Program-made: the position numbers and the translations under genes
Assembly: GCA_934635385.1 (NCBI GenBank)
Contig: CAKTZI010000025.1
Location: 1 to 60,313 of the forward strand
Reading direction: 5' to 3'
Length of the DNA stretch: 60,313 nt
From: an uncultured Kiritimatiellota bacterium
Lineage (GTDB): Bacteria; Verrucomicrobiota; Kiritimatiellia; RFP12; UBA1067
Notes under the pieces: model-generated
Seen by the model: the letters and a program-made list of their open reading frames with translations, nothing else
What the model was told of the DNA's origin: nothing
The model's database searches: none
In this document: in pieces, positions 1-8,083 of the stretch
Layout of the letters: each line of letters begins with the position of its first letter
Position numbering within the stretch: the first letter of the stretch is position 1

Positions 1-693
1 GTCACGGCGGCGGGGCCTGTCCCCGTCGACGCGCCGTCCGGCGGCTGGCAGACGGGGACGTACCAACTTCTCGCGACGCCGACGAAGGGGCTGTCGTTCA
101 GCCTCGCGGACGCGCCGGACGCAACGGTGCGCGCCGAGACCGTCGGCGGCGTCACGACCTATTTCGCCGACGTGACGGTTGAAGGCTCGGTCGAGATCGT
201 CGCGGAATCGAGGACGCTCCCGGCGGCGACGCGCGCGCAGGTGAAGGCGCTGCTCGCGGACGCGCTCGCCGCGCACTCGGACGTGACGACCGTGACGGTG
301 AGGGGCGACGCCGCGCTTATTCCCGTCGCCGCCGACCTCGGCATCGCGCCGCAGTTCGACGTCCTCGGCACGTCCGCGACGGCGACCTACGCGACGCCGA
401 CGCTGCGCATCGTCGCGTTCGAGCCGCAGACGGGGCGCGTGCGCATCAAGGTGACGCCGGGCGAGGGGAACGCGATCCGCGCGCCGCTCGCGACGGGCTG
501 CGTCCACGTCTACGGCACGCGCGACCTCTCGCGGAAGATGCGGTACCTTTCGGGCACGGCGTTCGACCTGACGCCGTACCTGCGGGACGCGACACGGGGC
601 GAGGCCGACCTCACGGTCGCGCTCGGCTCGTGCACGTTCATCAAGGTCAAGGCAGAAACAACCACCAAACAAGAAGGAGAAGAGGAACAATGA
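1..693 (+). CDS. C-terminal part of a large surface or secreted protein (5' truncated by window edge)
   Basis: The frame is open from base 1 with no stop until TGA at 691-693, so the gene starts outside the window; the GTG at 127 is only an internal codon. The visible 230 residues are rich in Thr, Ala, Val and Asp and predict as beta-strand, with alternating short hydrophobic stretches typical of repetitive exported beta-solenoid or beta-sandwich proteins. There is no catalytic motif, membrane segment or sorting signal that I recognise, and the end is a charged tail (KQEGEEEQ). The stop overlaps the ATG of the next gene as ATGA, so the two are translationally coupled. That suggests this protein is handled together with the outer-membrane barrel downstream. 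Function unknown; a passenger or adhesin-like surface protein is an inference from composition and neighbour only. Confidence 0.6.
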   Translation, partial: VTAAGPVPVDAPSGGWQTGTYQLLATPTKGLSFSLADAPDATVRAETVGGVTTYFADVTVEGSVEIVAESRTLPAATRAQVKALLADALAAHSDVTTVTVRGDAALIPVAADLGIAPQFDVLGTSATATYATPTLRIVAFEPQTGRVRIKVTPGEGNAIRAPLATGCVHVYGTRDLSRKMRYLSGTAFDLTPYLRDATRGEADLTVALGSCTFIKVKAETTTKQEGEEEQ

Positions 694-1478
694 GGAAACT
701 CATCATCGCCGCAGTCGCGGCAACGGGACTCGGCGCGGCGCTCGCGGCGGAGGACGAGCAGGGAACGGCGCGGAGCTGGCGGCTCACGGTCGGAGGCTTC
801 GGGCGCGGCGACATGAAGGCGTCCGTCCTCGGCATGGGCTCCGACCGCGTGGAGGCCTACGGCGCGGATCTCGACGTGCAGTACAGCGTCTGGCAGAACG
901 ACCGCTTCAGCCTCTGGGCGGGGATCGGCGGCACGTTCTGCCCGCGCCAGAAGGCGTCCGACGGCTTCGGCTCGACACGGACGCAGACGACGCGCGACGT
1001 CTCCACAGACGGATCGACGGTCATCGACTTCGACTACCGCGAGTCGAGCCGCAGCTCGCTCGACCTCGGCTACGGCGAGTTCCGTCTGCTTCTCGTGCCG
1101 GAATGGAGGGCCACGGACGCGCTGTCGCTCGGCGTGCGCCTCGGCGCGGCGTTCGACTGGCTGAACGCGAAGTGCGCGGGGCGTCAGGACTGGGCGTGGC
1201 ATCAGCGGACGACCGTCGACATCCCGCCGTACGTCCATGACGTGACCGACGTGGCGGACGCCGGGTCGGACGGCGCGGCGGCGAGCGAGACGAAGTTCGC
1301 CGCGCAGGGGATCGTCGGCGTACAGGCGACGTACCTCTTCACGGAGAGCCTGGGGCTTTACGCGAACGTAGACTGGCGGCTGGGCGGCAAGACCGACTTC
1401 GACTTCGGGGACGGCGCGCGCGCCTCCGTCGACATGAGCGGCTGGTACTGGGCCGTCGGCGCCGTCGTCTCGTTCTGA
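690..1478 (+). CDS. Outer-membrane beta-barrel protein
   Basis: A 262-residue protein with a clear Sec signal peptide (MRKLIIAAVAATGLGAALAA, cleavage near AEDEQ). The mature part consists of amphipathic strands with alternating aromatic residues (YSVWQNDRFSLWAGIG, YLFTESLGLYANVDW) and ends in GWYWAVGAVVSF. A terminal Phe is the classical signal for BAM-dependent insertion into the outer membrane, so the cell is Gram-negative. Length fits an 8- to 10-stranded OmpA/OmpW-type barrel. I chose ATG 690 because AGGAGAAGAGGA lies just upstream and the ATG overlaps the previous stop; a longer reading from 630 would put 20 Arg/Gln-rich residues before the signal peptide. It probably serves as a structural barrel or as a partner of the surface protein encoded just upstream. 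No specific substrate can be assigned. Confidence 0.75.
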   Translation: MRKLIIAAVAATGLGAALAAEDEQGTARSWRLTVGGFGRGDMKASVLGMGSDRVEAYGADLDVQYSVWQNDRFSLWAGIGGTFCPRQKASDGFGSTRTQTTRDVSTDGSTVIDFDYRESSRSSLDLGYGEFRLLLVPEWRATDALSLGVRLGAAFDWLNAKCAGRQDWAWHQRTTVDIPPYVHDVTDVADAGSDGAAASETKFAAQGIVGVQATYLFTESLGLYANVDWRLGGKTDFDFGDGARASVDMSGWYWAVGAVVSF

Positions 1479-1481
1479 TCA

Positions 1482-1535
1482 GGCCGCTTCTGCGGCCCCG
1501 GACGGAAGTCGGCCGAGGGCTTCCGCTCATTTTGT
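1482..1535 (+). terminator. Possible intrinsic terminator after the barrel gene
   Basis: Five bases after the stop are GGCCGC-TTCT-GCGGCC (1482-1497), followed by a second weaker stem (GGAAG 1504-1508 with CTTCC 1520-1524) and then GCTCATTTTG. The stems are clear but the U-tract is short, so termination is plausible rather than shown. Confidence 0.35.
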
Positions 1536-1623
1536 CGCTTGCCGACGTGCGGCGCGCTTCGGGGCAACGGCGCTCCCGCCTCCGGTCGGGCGACTTGGGC
1601 GTCCTGCACAAGAAGGCCTGCGG

Positions 1624-1766
1624 CGCTGAACGCGGAGGAAACAGAGTCCGGGAGACGCGGAGACGGGAGCCGCAGAAAGCCAGGCCGACATCGGCCTGGC
1701 TTCAGGTTTTGTGAATCACGTAAAGTTCTCCGCGTCTCCGACTCTCCGCCATCTCCGTGTTCAGCG
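1624..1766. repeat. Long inverted repeat of the CGCTGAACrCGGAGG family
   Basis: The left arm begins CGCTGAACGCGGAGG and ends GAGACGCGGAG (about 1624-1662). The right arm (about 1728-1766) reads, reverse complemented, CGCTGAACACGGAGA and likewise ends GACGCGGAG, so arms of roughly 38 bases can pair imperfectly. The same design occurs at 19206-19303, and a half copy occurs at 45401-45452. It is noncoding. Confidence 0.7.
1677..1710 (+). terminator. Strong hairpin with T-rich tail inside the long inverted repeat
   Basis: AAGCCAGGCCGA (1677-1688), CA, TCGGCCTGGCTT (1691-1702) is a perfect 12-bp stem with a 2-base loop, followed by CAGGTTTTG. It could terminate transcription arriving from the barrel gene, or be the apical stem of the repeat element. 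Both readings are inference. Confidence 0.45.
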
Positions 1767-1911
1767 AAAGCAATCTTTCTACCCCGTCGCCCGTGGCCCG
1801 GAGCGACGGTTCGCGCGAGCTGTCGGGCCGACGGACCAAAAGTGCGACGGCCTGTCAATAAGAGTGCGGATCTTTTTTCATGCTGAAGCCCCGCCAACTG
1901 GGTGTGGGGGG

Positions 1912-1940
1912 TGGACGCGGGACGATAAAATTGATACAAT
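1912..1940 (+). promoter_or_regulatory. Promoter of the mannitol-dehydrogenase-family gene
   Basis: The -10 is TACAAT (1935-1940) preceded by TTGA, giving the TGn extended form seen across the window. A weak -35 (TGGACG, 1912-1917) lies 17 bases upstream. The ATG follows 33 bases downstream with a GAGAGGG ribosome site. Confidence 0.55.
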
Positions 1941-1973
1941 TCCCTCTCAAACAGAACAGCGAGAGGGAAAAAC

Positions 1974-3587
1974 ATGAAACTGAACCTTGATTCGATCCGA
2001 AGCGAGGCGTCTGCCTGGGCGGCCGCCCACGTGGCGTTGCCGGCGTTCGACATCGCTGCGGTGCGCGAGCAGACGCGGCAGACGCCCGAGTGGGTGCACT
2101 TCGGCGCGGGCAACATCTTTCGCGGCTTCATCGGCTCGCTGAACCAGCGGCTGCTGAACGAGGGCCTGACGAAGACGGGCATCATCGCCTGCGACACGTT
2201 CGACTACGAGGTCATCGACCGGATCTACGCGCCGCACGACAACCTCACGCTGAACGTGCTCCTCAACCCCGACGGCACGACGACGCGCGAAGTCCTCGCC
2301 GGCGTCGCCGAGGGCGTGAAGGCGAACTTCGCCGACGCGGACGCGAAAGCGCGTCTGGCGGAAATCTTCCGCGCGCCGTCGCTGAAGATGGTCTCGTTCA
2401 CGATCACCGAGAAGGGCTATGCGCTTTGCAAGCCGGACGGCGCGCGGCTGCCGGTCGTCGAGGCGGACATGAAGGAGGGCCCCGACGCGGCGCGCCATGC
2501 GATGTCGATTGTCTGCGCGCTCCTGCTGAAACGCTATCTCGCCGGACAGCTGCCGCTTGCGGTCGTCTCGATGGACAACTGCTCGCACAACGGCGAGAAG
2601 CTGCGGAACGCCGTGATCGAGATCGCGAAGGCCTGGCACAGGAATGGGTTCGCGGACGGTGGCTTTCTCGCGTACCTGGAGGACGAGTCGAAGGTATCCT
2701 TCCCGTGGTCGATGATCGACAAGATCACGCCACGTCCGCATCCGCTGGTCGAAAAGGCGCTGACGGACGATGGCATTGAGGGCCTGGCGCCGATCGTCAC
2801 GGACAAGAAGACGTTCATCGCGCCGTTTGTCAACGCCGAGAAGCCGCAGTATCTCGTCATCGAAGATCGCTTCCCGAACGGGCGTCCGCCGCTCGAAAAG
2901 GCCGGCGTCTACTTCTGCGACCGCGCGACGGTGAACATGACCGAGAAGATGAAGGTGACGACGTGCCTCAATCCGCTGCACACGGCGATGTCGATGTACG
3001 GGTGTCTGCTCGGCTACACGCTCATCTGCGAGGAGATGAAGGACGCGGACATCGTGCGGCTCGTGAAGCGGCTCGGCTACGTCGAGGGGCTGCCTGTCGT
3101 CATCGACCCGAAGATCATCTCGCCGAAGGCTTTCATCGACGAGGTCGTCAACGCGCGTCTGCCGAACCCGTTCATGCCGGACGACCCGCGCCGCATCGCG
3201 ACGGACACGTCGCAGAAGGTCGGCATCCGCTTTGGCGAGACGGTCAAGAGCTACCTCGCCGCCGGCAAGAGCCTCGACACGCTCGTCGCGATTCCGCTTG
3301 CGCTCGCGGGCTGGTTCCGCTATCTGCTCGCCGTCGATGACGAGGGGAAGCCGATCGAGGTGTCGCCCGATCCGCTGAAGGACGAGTTTCAGGCGAAGCT
3401 CAAGGGCGTCGTCTGGAACGACCCCGCGTCGTACAGGGGCGAGCTGCGTCCGCTGCTCGCGAACGAATCGCTCTTCCACGTCGACTACACGCAGACGCCG
3501 CTCGCCGACAAGATCGAGGGCTACTTCAGGCGTCTTTTGGAAGGTCCCGGCGCGGCGCGGCGGCTTCTTCAGTCGGAGTTGGCTTGA
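1974..3587 (+). CDS. Mannitol dehydrogenase-family oxidoreductase (probable fructuronate reductase / D-mannonate oxidoreductase)
   Basis: A 537-residue cytoplasmic NAD(P)-dependent polyol or uronate dehydrogenase. The N-terminal nucleotide-binding motif is WVHFGAGNIFRGF (about residues 41-53). The C-terminal half carries the family substrate-site signature around TCLNPLHTAMSMYGCLLGY (about 330-348) and several conserved Lys/Asn positions (ITEKGY, MDNCSHNGEKL). The GAGNIFRGF and NPLHTA variants fit bacterial mannonate oxidoreductases (UxuB-like, fructuronate to mannonate) better than classical mannitol dehydrogenase, but the substrate is inferred. Such an enzyme would channel uronic acids released by secreted hydrolases into the KDG pathway; no other uxu/kdg gene is visible here. 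It has its own extended -10 promoter, and its stop overlaps the TTG start of the next gene. Confidence 0.8.
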   Translation: MKLNLDSIRSEASAWAAAHVALPAFDIAAVREQTRQTPEWVHFGAGNIFRGFIGSLNQRLLNEGLTKTGIIACDTFDYEVIDRIYAPHDNLTLNVLLNPDGTTTREVLAGVAEGVKANFADADAKARLAEIFRAPSLKMVSFTITEKGYALCKPDGARLPVVEADMKEGPDAARHAMSIVCALLLKRYLAGQLPLAVVSMDNCSHNGEKLRNAVIEIAKAWHRNGFADGGFLAYLEDESKVSFPWSMIDKITPRPHPLVEKALTDDGIEGLAPIVTDKKTFIAPFVNAEKPQYLVIEDRFPNGRPPLEKAGVYFCDRATVNMTEKMKVTTCLNPLHTAMSMYGCLLGYTLICEEMKDADIVRLVKRLGYVEGLPVVIDPKIISPKAFIDEVVNARLPNPFMPDDPRRIATDTSQKVGIRFGETVKSYLAAGKSLDTLVAIPLALAGWFRYLLAVDDEGKPIEVSPDPLKDEFQAKLKGVVWNDPASYRGELRPLLANESLFHVDYTQTPLADKIEGYFRRLLEGPGAARRLLQSELA

Positions 3588-6292
3588 GCGAAGCCGAAAG
3601 CAAGCCCTGGCCGCGTCGCATGAAGTTCCTTGACCACGCGGTCGAGACGCTCGCGGCGAAGGTGCGGACGGATCCCAGCGGGGCGAAGTCGCTTGCGCAC
3701 GTCTGCGTCGTCGTGCCGACCGCGCAGTCGGGGCGGCGTCTCCGCCTTGCGCTCGCCCGTCGCTTCGGCGCGCTCGTGCCGCCGCTCGTGAAGACGCCGC
3801 TTGGCCTTCTGCTGGACGAGGATGACCCGACGCTCGCGGGGCGCACGGACGAGATTGCGGCGTTTGCGGAGACCCTCGGCACGAAAGACGGCGACCGACG
3901 CGTCGCGCTTGAACAGGCGCGGCAGCTCGCGGACATCCGAGCCGTCCTGCTGCCCAAGGCGATTGCCTTTGCCGACGTGGCGGACGTCCTCAAAGTCGAC
4001 TTCCCCGACGAGGCCGAACGCTGGCGTCAGCTCGCCGATGTCGAGACGCGCTATCTCGCCGCGCTGGCCCGGCGCGGCAGGCGCGATCGCATCGAGGCGG
4101 TGAAGGAAGAAGGAAGAAGGAAGAAGGAAGAAGGAAGAAGCGAGGAGGGAGTCCGTTCTTTGTGTGCTGAAGACGGGAAGGGCTGTGAAGAGGTCTTGAG
4201 GCTTGACGATTTCCAGAATTCCTCACTTCTCACTTCCTCACTTCTCACTTCTTCCCACTTCCTTCATCCCTTTTCCCAGGTCTTTCCCTGTGCGACGCCG
4301 TCGGACGAGGCGGCGCGGGTTGCCGACTATTTCGCCGCCGTGCAGCCGGGCGAGGCGTATCCGGCCCTCTGCATCGCCGATCCCGCGCTGTTTCCCGAAA
4401 TCGAGACGGCCTTCAAGGCGCGCGGGCTGACGGTCTGCAACCCGGCGAAGACGCGCCTCGTCACCTCGTCGCTCGGACATCTCGTCCGCCAGGTCGTCGA
4501 GCTCCAGCGCACGCAGTCCTACGCCGTGTTCTCCGCCTTCATTCGCGGCGGCGACGCCCGCCGCTGGCTCTGCGACGAACTGCGCCTGTCGGATGAAGAC
4601 ATGACGGCGGCGCTCGTCGACCTCGACAACCGCCAGGCCGAGTTCCTGCCCGAGAAGATCGACGACATCGCGCCAAAGACGGAGAAGAAGCTGCGCGCGA
4701 TCTTCGAGTTCGTCAAGGTTCAGCTTCGCAAGAAAGGCCTGCGCGCGCTGCTCGGCTCGATCTTCAAGTCGCGCACGCTGGACGAGGCCGATCCCGGAGA
4801 CCGCGAGTTCGCGGCGGCGGCCGAGGTCGTCAGCGCGCTTCTCTCCGAGTGCGGCGACGACCGCGACCTGCTCGCGCTGCGGCTGGACGAGGCGACCTAT
4901 TCGCTGGAGTCCGGTGCGGACGACGCGATCCTGACGGACGGCTGGATGGAGCTGCCGTTCGTCGAGGCGGACGAGATCGTCATCGCGGGCTTTCAGGAAG
5001 GGTGCGTGCCCGAGTCCGTCGTGGGGCATCCGTTCCTGCCCGATTCGCTCCGCCGTCGGCTGGGGCTCCCCGACAACGCCTTCAAGGAGATGCGCGACCG
5101 CGCGATCCTGCGACTGGTCGTCGGCGCGCGCGCGGCGGACGCCGTCAAGGTCCTGTTCCATGCGATCGACGCGAAGGGTGACGTCGTAAAGCCCTCGCGG
5201 CTTCTTTTCGAGACGGACGACGACGCGGATCTCGTTGCGCGCGTCCGGGCGTATTACGGTGCGCACGCCGGGACGCCCGAAGGGTCTGCGGCCGACTTGC
5301 CGAAGGGCTGGAAGCTTCACCTCCCGGTTCCGCCGGCGTTCCGCGAATTGACGAAGATCTCGCCGACGCGCCTCGACGGCTACCTGCGCTGTCCCTTTAC
5401 CTACTACCTGCGAGACAAGGAGGTTCTCGGCGACAAGCGGATGGACGACCGCGCCGAGGAGCTGCAGAGCTGGGAATACGGCAACCTCGCGCACGAGGCG
5501 CTGGAGGCGTTCGGCCTGTCAGGCCTGAAGGACGCGACGGACGCGGCGGCGATCCGCGCGTTCCTGGAGGAACGGGTCGACGCCCAGCTCGCGGCGCGCT
5601 TCGGCACGTCCGTCCCCGCGATCGTCTGGATGCAGGGCGAGTCCGTCAAGCGGCGTCTCGGCCACTTCGCCGTCCGTCAGGTCGCGCGCCGCGCCGACGG
5701 CTGGCGGATCGTCGCCGTCGAGCGCAAGCTGGAGCTGTCGTATGCGTTCGCGCGCCCGGACGGCACGCAGGGTTCGACGCGATTCCACGGCAAGTGCGAC
5801 CGGATTGACTTCAACGAGCGGACGGGCGAGTGGTGCGTCATCGACTACAAGACCTGGGACACGGCGGACAGGGCCGCGAGCTTCGAGAAGAAGAAGGACG
5901 GCTCGCTCGTCTGGAAGAGCTTCCAGCTGCCGCTCTACTGCGCGATGCTCGACGCGGACGGCGAAGGCGAATTCGCCGCCGCCACGCGCGACCGGATCTC
6001 GTCGTGCTACTGCGTCCTCGGCAAGACGGCGGACGACGTCGTCTTCACCGAGCCGCTGGGCGGCGGCTACCTGCCGGACGCCGAGGCGGCGATCAAGGCG
6101 CTTCTGCCGCGCATCGAGCGCGGCATCTTCTGGCCGCCGAGTTCGACGCGGGACTGGCGGTGGGACTACAAGGACTGGCTTGAGCCGTCGCCGGAAGAGA
6201 CGGTGGATGAAGACTGGATCGCCGACCAACGGGCGAGGCTGGACGACTGGGCGGCGTACGCCGCCGACGGGACGAATCACGAGAAGACCTAA
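3584..6292 (+). CDS. AddB/RexB-like PD-(D/E)XK nuclease family protein
   Basis: About 902 residues. The N-terminus (SLAHVCVVVPTAQSGRRLR, about 37-55) resembles the inactivated helicase-like start of AddB proteins. The C-terminal RecB-type nuclease begins ISPTRLDGYLRCPFTYYLR (about 588-606) and continues with FHGKCDRIDF and WCVIDYKTW (about 731-760), giving the D-(x)n-D-x-K catalytic pattern. AddB works with AddA to resect double-strand breaks; addA is not in the window. I use the TTG at 3584 because GGAG sits five bases upstream and it overlaps the previous TGA; an internal ATG at 3620 has no ribosome site. I do not see the full four-Cys Fe-S pattern of AddB. Residues around 174-230 are low-complexity and encoded by GGAAGAA and TTCTCAC repeats, apparently an in-frame insertion. 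Confidence 0.72.
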   Translation: MSEAESKPWPRRMKFLDHAVETLAAKVRTDPSGAKSLAHVCVVVPTAQSGRRLRLALARRFGALVPPLVKTPLGLLLDEDDPTLAGRTDEIAAFAETLGTKDGDRRVALEQARQLADIRAVLLPKAIAFADVADVLKVDFPDEAERWRQLADVETRYLAALARRGRRDRIEAVKEEGRRKKEEGRSEEGVRSLCAEDGKGCEEVLRLDDFQNSSLLTSSLLTSSHFLHPFSQVFPCATPSDEAARVADYFAAVQPGEAYPALCIADPALFPEIETAFKARGLTVCNPAKTRLVTSSLGHLVRQVVELQRTQSYAVFSAFIRGGDARRWLCDELRLSDEDMTAALVDLDNRQAEFLPEKIDDIAPKTEKKLRAIFEFVKVQLRKKGLRALLGSIFKSRTLDEADPGDREFAAAAEVVSALLSECGDDRDLLALRLDEATYSLESGADDAILTDGWMELPFVEADEIVIAGFQEGCVPESVVGHPFLPDSLRRRLGLPDNAFKEMRDRAILRLVVGARAADAVKVLFHAIDAKGDVVKPSRLLFETDDDADLVARVRAYYGAHAGTPEGSAADLPKGWKLHLPVPPAFRELTKISPTRLDGYLRCPFTYYLRDKEVLGDKRMDDRAEELQSWEYGNLAHEALEAFGLSGLKDATDAAAIRAFLEERVDAQLAARFGTSVPAIVWMQGESVKRRLGHFAVRQVARRADGWRIVAVERKLELSYAFARPDGTQGSTRFHGKCDRIDFNERTGEWCVIDYKTWDTADRAASFEKKKDGSLVWKSFQLPLYCAMLDADGEGEFAAATRDRISSCYCVLGKTADDVVFTEPLGGGYLPDAEAAIKALLPRIERGIFWPPSSTRDWRWDYKDWLEPSPEETVDEDWIADQRARLDDWAAYAADGTNHEKT
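4104..4280. repeat. In-frame low-complexity repeat insertion in the addB-like gene
   Basis: Five GGAAGAA-type units (4104-4140) are followed after about 80 bases by CTTCTCAC/CTTCCTCAC units (4217-4265). One arm is purine-rich and the other pyrimidine-rich, so the insert can fold back on itself. The encoded stretch (EEGRRKKEEGR, then SSLLTSSLLTSSH) does not look like part of an AddB fold, yet the reading frame is kept. Confidence 0.65.
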
Positions 6293-6305
6293 TCAACGAG
6301 AACTT

Positions 6306-7337
6306 ATGTCGAAAAGAGAGAACTATGTGGCGGCGGCGAACCTGATTGCCAAGTCGAAGCGAATCCTCATCTCCGGCCATCTGAGCCCGGACGGGGATTC
6401 GCTTGGCTCGATGATCGCGCTCGCGCGGCTGCTGAGGAACGCGGGCCACGAGGCGTTCGCGACGGCCGACGTCAACGCCCTCGGCAAGCCGGGCTTCCTC
6501 GAAGGGGTCGAAGACCTCATCCCCGTGCGCAAGCTGCGCCGCGCGAAGAGGTTCGACCTGCTGATCACCCTCGACAACAGCTCGTTCGCGCGCATGCCGC
6601 CGGAGGTGAAGGCCGTCGCGGAGAAGCTGCCGGCGATCTGCATCGACCACCACGTGACGAACGACGGCACGTTCGGCGACGTGCAGATCGTCGACCCGAC
6701 GGCGTCGTCCGCCGGCGAGCTTGTCTGGCGGTTCGCGAAGTGGAACGAATGGCCGCTCGACCGTCCGATCGCCGAGGCCCTGTGGGTCGCGCTCGTGACG
6801 GACACGGGACGCTTCGCCTACGACGCGACGCGGCCGGGTACGATGCGCGCGGCGGGCGACCTTCTGAAGCACGGCGTACGCACGGCGCTCATCAACGACA
6901 TCCTCTACGGCAGCTTCTCGCGCAAGACGATCGGCCTCAAGCGGCTCGCCTGGCGGTCGCTGCACATCTGGAAGAACCGCAAGGTCGCCGAGGTCTCGCT
7001 CACGCGTGACGACTTCCGCGCCGTGCGCGGCAACAAGGCGGACGTCGAGGACGTGATCGAGATTCCGCGCTCCGTGGCGAAGAACGAGATTGCGCTGTTC
7101 TTCTACCAGATTCCTGACCGCACGAAGGAGACGCGCTGCTCGATCCGCACGCGCGGCGACTGGGACGCGACGGTGCTGGCGGCGAAGTTCGGCGGCGGCG
7201 GCCACCGCAAGGCGGCGGGCTGCACGATCAAGGCGACGATGGGTTCCGCGAAGCGGCAGATGCGCGCGGCGGTGAAGGACCTGCTCAAGAGCGCCTGCCG
7301 CAAGACGATGCGCCTGCCGTCCTCCGTTTTGCTATAA
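6306..7337 (+). CDS. DHH-family phosphoesterase, NrnA-like (oligoribonuclease / pAp phosphatase)
   Basis: 343 residues with the two-domain DHH/DHHA1 architecture. Motif I is GHLSPDGDSLGS (about 24-35), motif II is in LLITLDNSS (about 88-96), motif III is CIDHHVTN (about 116-123), and the C-terminal DHHA1 signature is FGGGGHRKAAG (about 296-306). These provide the Mn ligands and the phosphate and substrate loop. NrnA enzymes degrade 2-5-mer RNA and dephosphorylate pAp in the cytoplasm. I start at ATG 6306, 13 bases after the previous stop, since an upstream extension in the same frame would be nearly all Arg/Thr and is an out-of-frame shadow of the preceding gene. The stop TAA lies inside the -10 box of the next promoter. 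Confidence 0.88.
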   Translation: MSKRENYVAAANLIAKSKRILISGHLSPDGDSLGSMIALARLLRNAGHEAFATADVNALGKPGFLEGVEDLIPVRKLRRAKRFDLLITLDNSSFARMPPEVKAVAEKLPAICIDHHVTNDGTFGDVQIVDPTASSAGELVWRFAKWNEWPLDRPIAEALWVALVTDTGRFAYDATRPGTMRAAGDLLKHGVRTALINDILYGSFSRKTIGLKRLAWRSLHIWKNRKVAEVSLTRDDFRAVRGNKADVEDVIEIPRSVAKNEIALFFYQIPDRTKETRCSIRTRGDWDATVLAAKFGGGGHRKAAGCTIKATMGSAKRQMRAAVKDLLKSACRKTMRLPSSVLL

Positions 7338-7344
7338 TGTGCGG
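7326..7344 (+). promoter_or_regulatory. Extended -10 promoter of truB
   Basis: GTTTTGCTATAATGTGCGG: TATAAT at 7333-7338, TG one base upstream, GCG just downstream. It overlaps the end of the nrnA-like gene, so truB-ribF form their own transcription unit. Confidence 0.75.
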
Positions 7345-7369
7345 CCTTAAAACCGATTGAAGATCAAGC

Positions 7370-8083
7370 ATGGCAAATCTCACGCAACTCAAGATGCTCG
7401 AAGACCTCAGCGGCTTTCTCCTCGTGGACAAGCCGGCGGGGATTGCGTTCGCGACGGTCGTCAAGGCCGTGAAGCGCAAGTTCAACCTCGTCAAGGTCGG
7501 CCACGGCGGCTCGCTGGACGCGTCGGCGTCGGGGCTTTTCATCCTCCTGCTCGGCGACGCGAACAAGTTCGCCGACCGCGTCATGGGCGCCGACCGCACC
7601 TACGAGGGCAAGATCCGCTTCGGCCTGAAGACCGACACGGGCGACATTTACGGGCGGCCCGTGGGGACAGGCCCCGCCGACGCGGGGACAGACCCCGCCG
7701 CGCGGATTGCCGCCGCGCTGCCCGGCTTTCGCGGGGACGTCTTTCAGGTTGAGCCGCAGTTCTGCACGATCCGCAAGGAGGGGACGGCCGCCTACGAGAT
7801 CGCCGACACGGGCGCGCACAAGCAGTTTCTCGCCCACGTCTACCGCTTCGACGTCGAAACGGACGGACGGTTCGCCCTGCGCGCCTCGAAGGGTGTCATC
7901 CCGCGCGCGCTCGTCCGCGACTTCGGCGATGCGGCCGGCTGTGGCGCGTCGCTCGAATCGCTGCGGCGGACGGCGGTCGGGCGCTTCGACGTGAAGGACG
8001 CGATCCCGTTTGACCGCCTCCTCGAAACCGAAATGAGGGACTTCGCGCCGTGCGTAATGCCGCTGTCCAAAGCCTTGCAGTAG
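7370..8083 (+). CDS. truB: tRNA pseudouridine(55) synthase TruB
   Basis: 237 residues. It starts with GFLLVDKPAG, followed by the catalytic loop VGHGGSLDASASG (about 43-55), where the Asp is the nucleophile. Next come TYEGKIRFGLKTDTGD (about 79-94) and the thumb-side motif GDVFQVEPQFCTIRKEG. It converts U55 of the T-loop in tRNAs. The loop differs from the usual VGHTGTLDPLATG by two Gly/Ser and Ala/Ser changes but keeps the Asp. It is shorter than E. coli TruB (about 314) because the C-terminal PUA-like region is minimal. A Gly/Pro-rich stretch after TGDIYGRPV is encoded by two GGGGACAG palindromic units. It overlaps ribF by 34 bases, a gene order (truB-ribF) common in bacteria. Confidence 0.9.
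   Translation: MANLTQLKMLEDLSGFLLVDKPAGIAFATVVKAVKRKFNLVKVGHGGSLDASASGLFILLLGDANKFADRVMGADRTYEGKIRFGLKTDTGDIYGRPVGTGPADAGTDPAARIAAALPGFRGDVFQVEPQFCTIRKEGTAAYEIADTGAHKQFLAHVYRFDVETDGRFALRASKGVIPRALVRDFGDAAGCGASLESLRRTAVGRFDVKDAIPFDRLLETEMRDFAPCVMPLSKALQ
7663..7696. repeat. Two GGGGACAGrCCCC palindromic units inside truB
   Basis: GGGGACAGGCCCC (7663-7675) and GGGGACAGACCCC (7684-7696) encode the Gly/Pro/Asp-rich linker between the TDTGD motif and the RNA-binding part of TruB. Near-identical 13-mers occur at 12-24, 19526-19538 and 38981-38993, all inside reading frames. Confidence 0.6.

Larger units (their letters stand above)
1529..1851. repeat. MITE-like intergenic element, copy A (inverted, internally rearranged)
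   Basis: Bases 1535-1612 match, as reverse complement and with only a few mismatches, 59392-59460 near the other end of the window. Bases 1806-1851 match the reverse complement of 58815-58861, including the GTCGGGCCGACGG core. Both ends of the long element at 58815-59488 are therefore present here in opposite orientation, but with a different and shorter middle that carries a separate long hairpin (1624-1766). No protein is encoded. Together with the promoter at 1912-1940 this accounts for the 495-base gap between the barrel and the oxidoreductase genes. Confidence 0.65.
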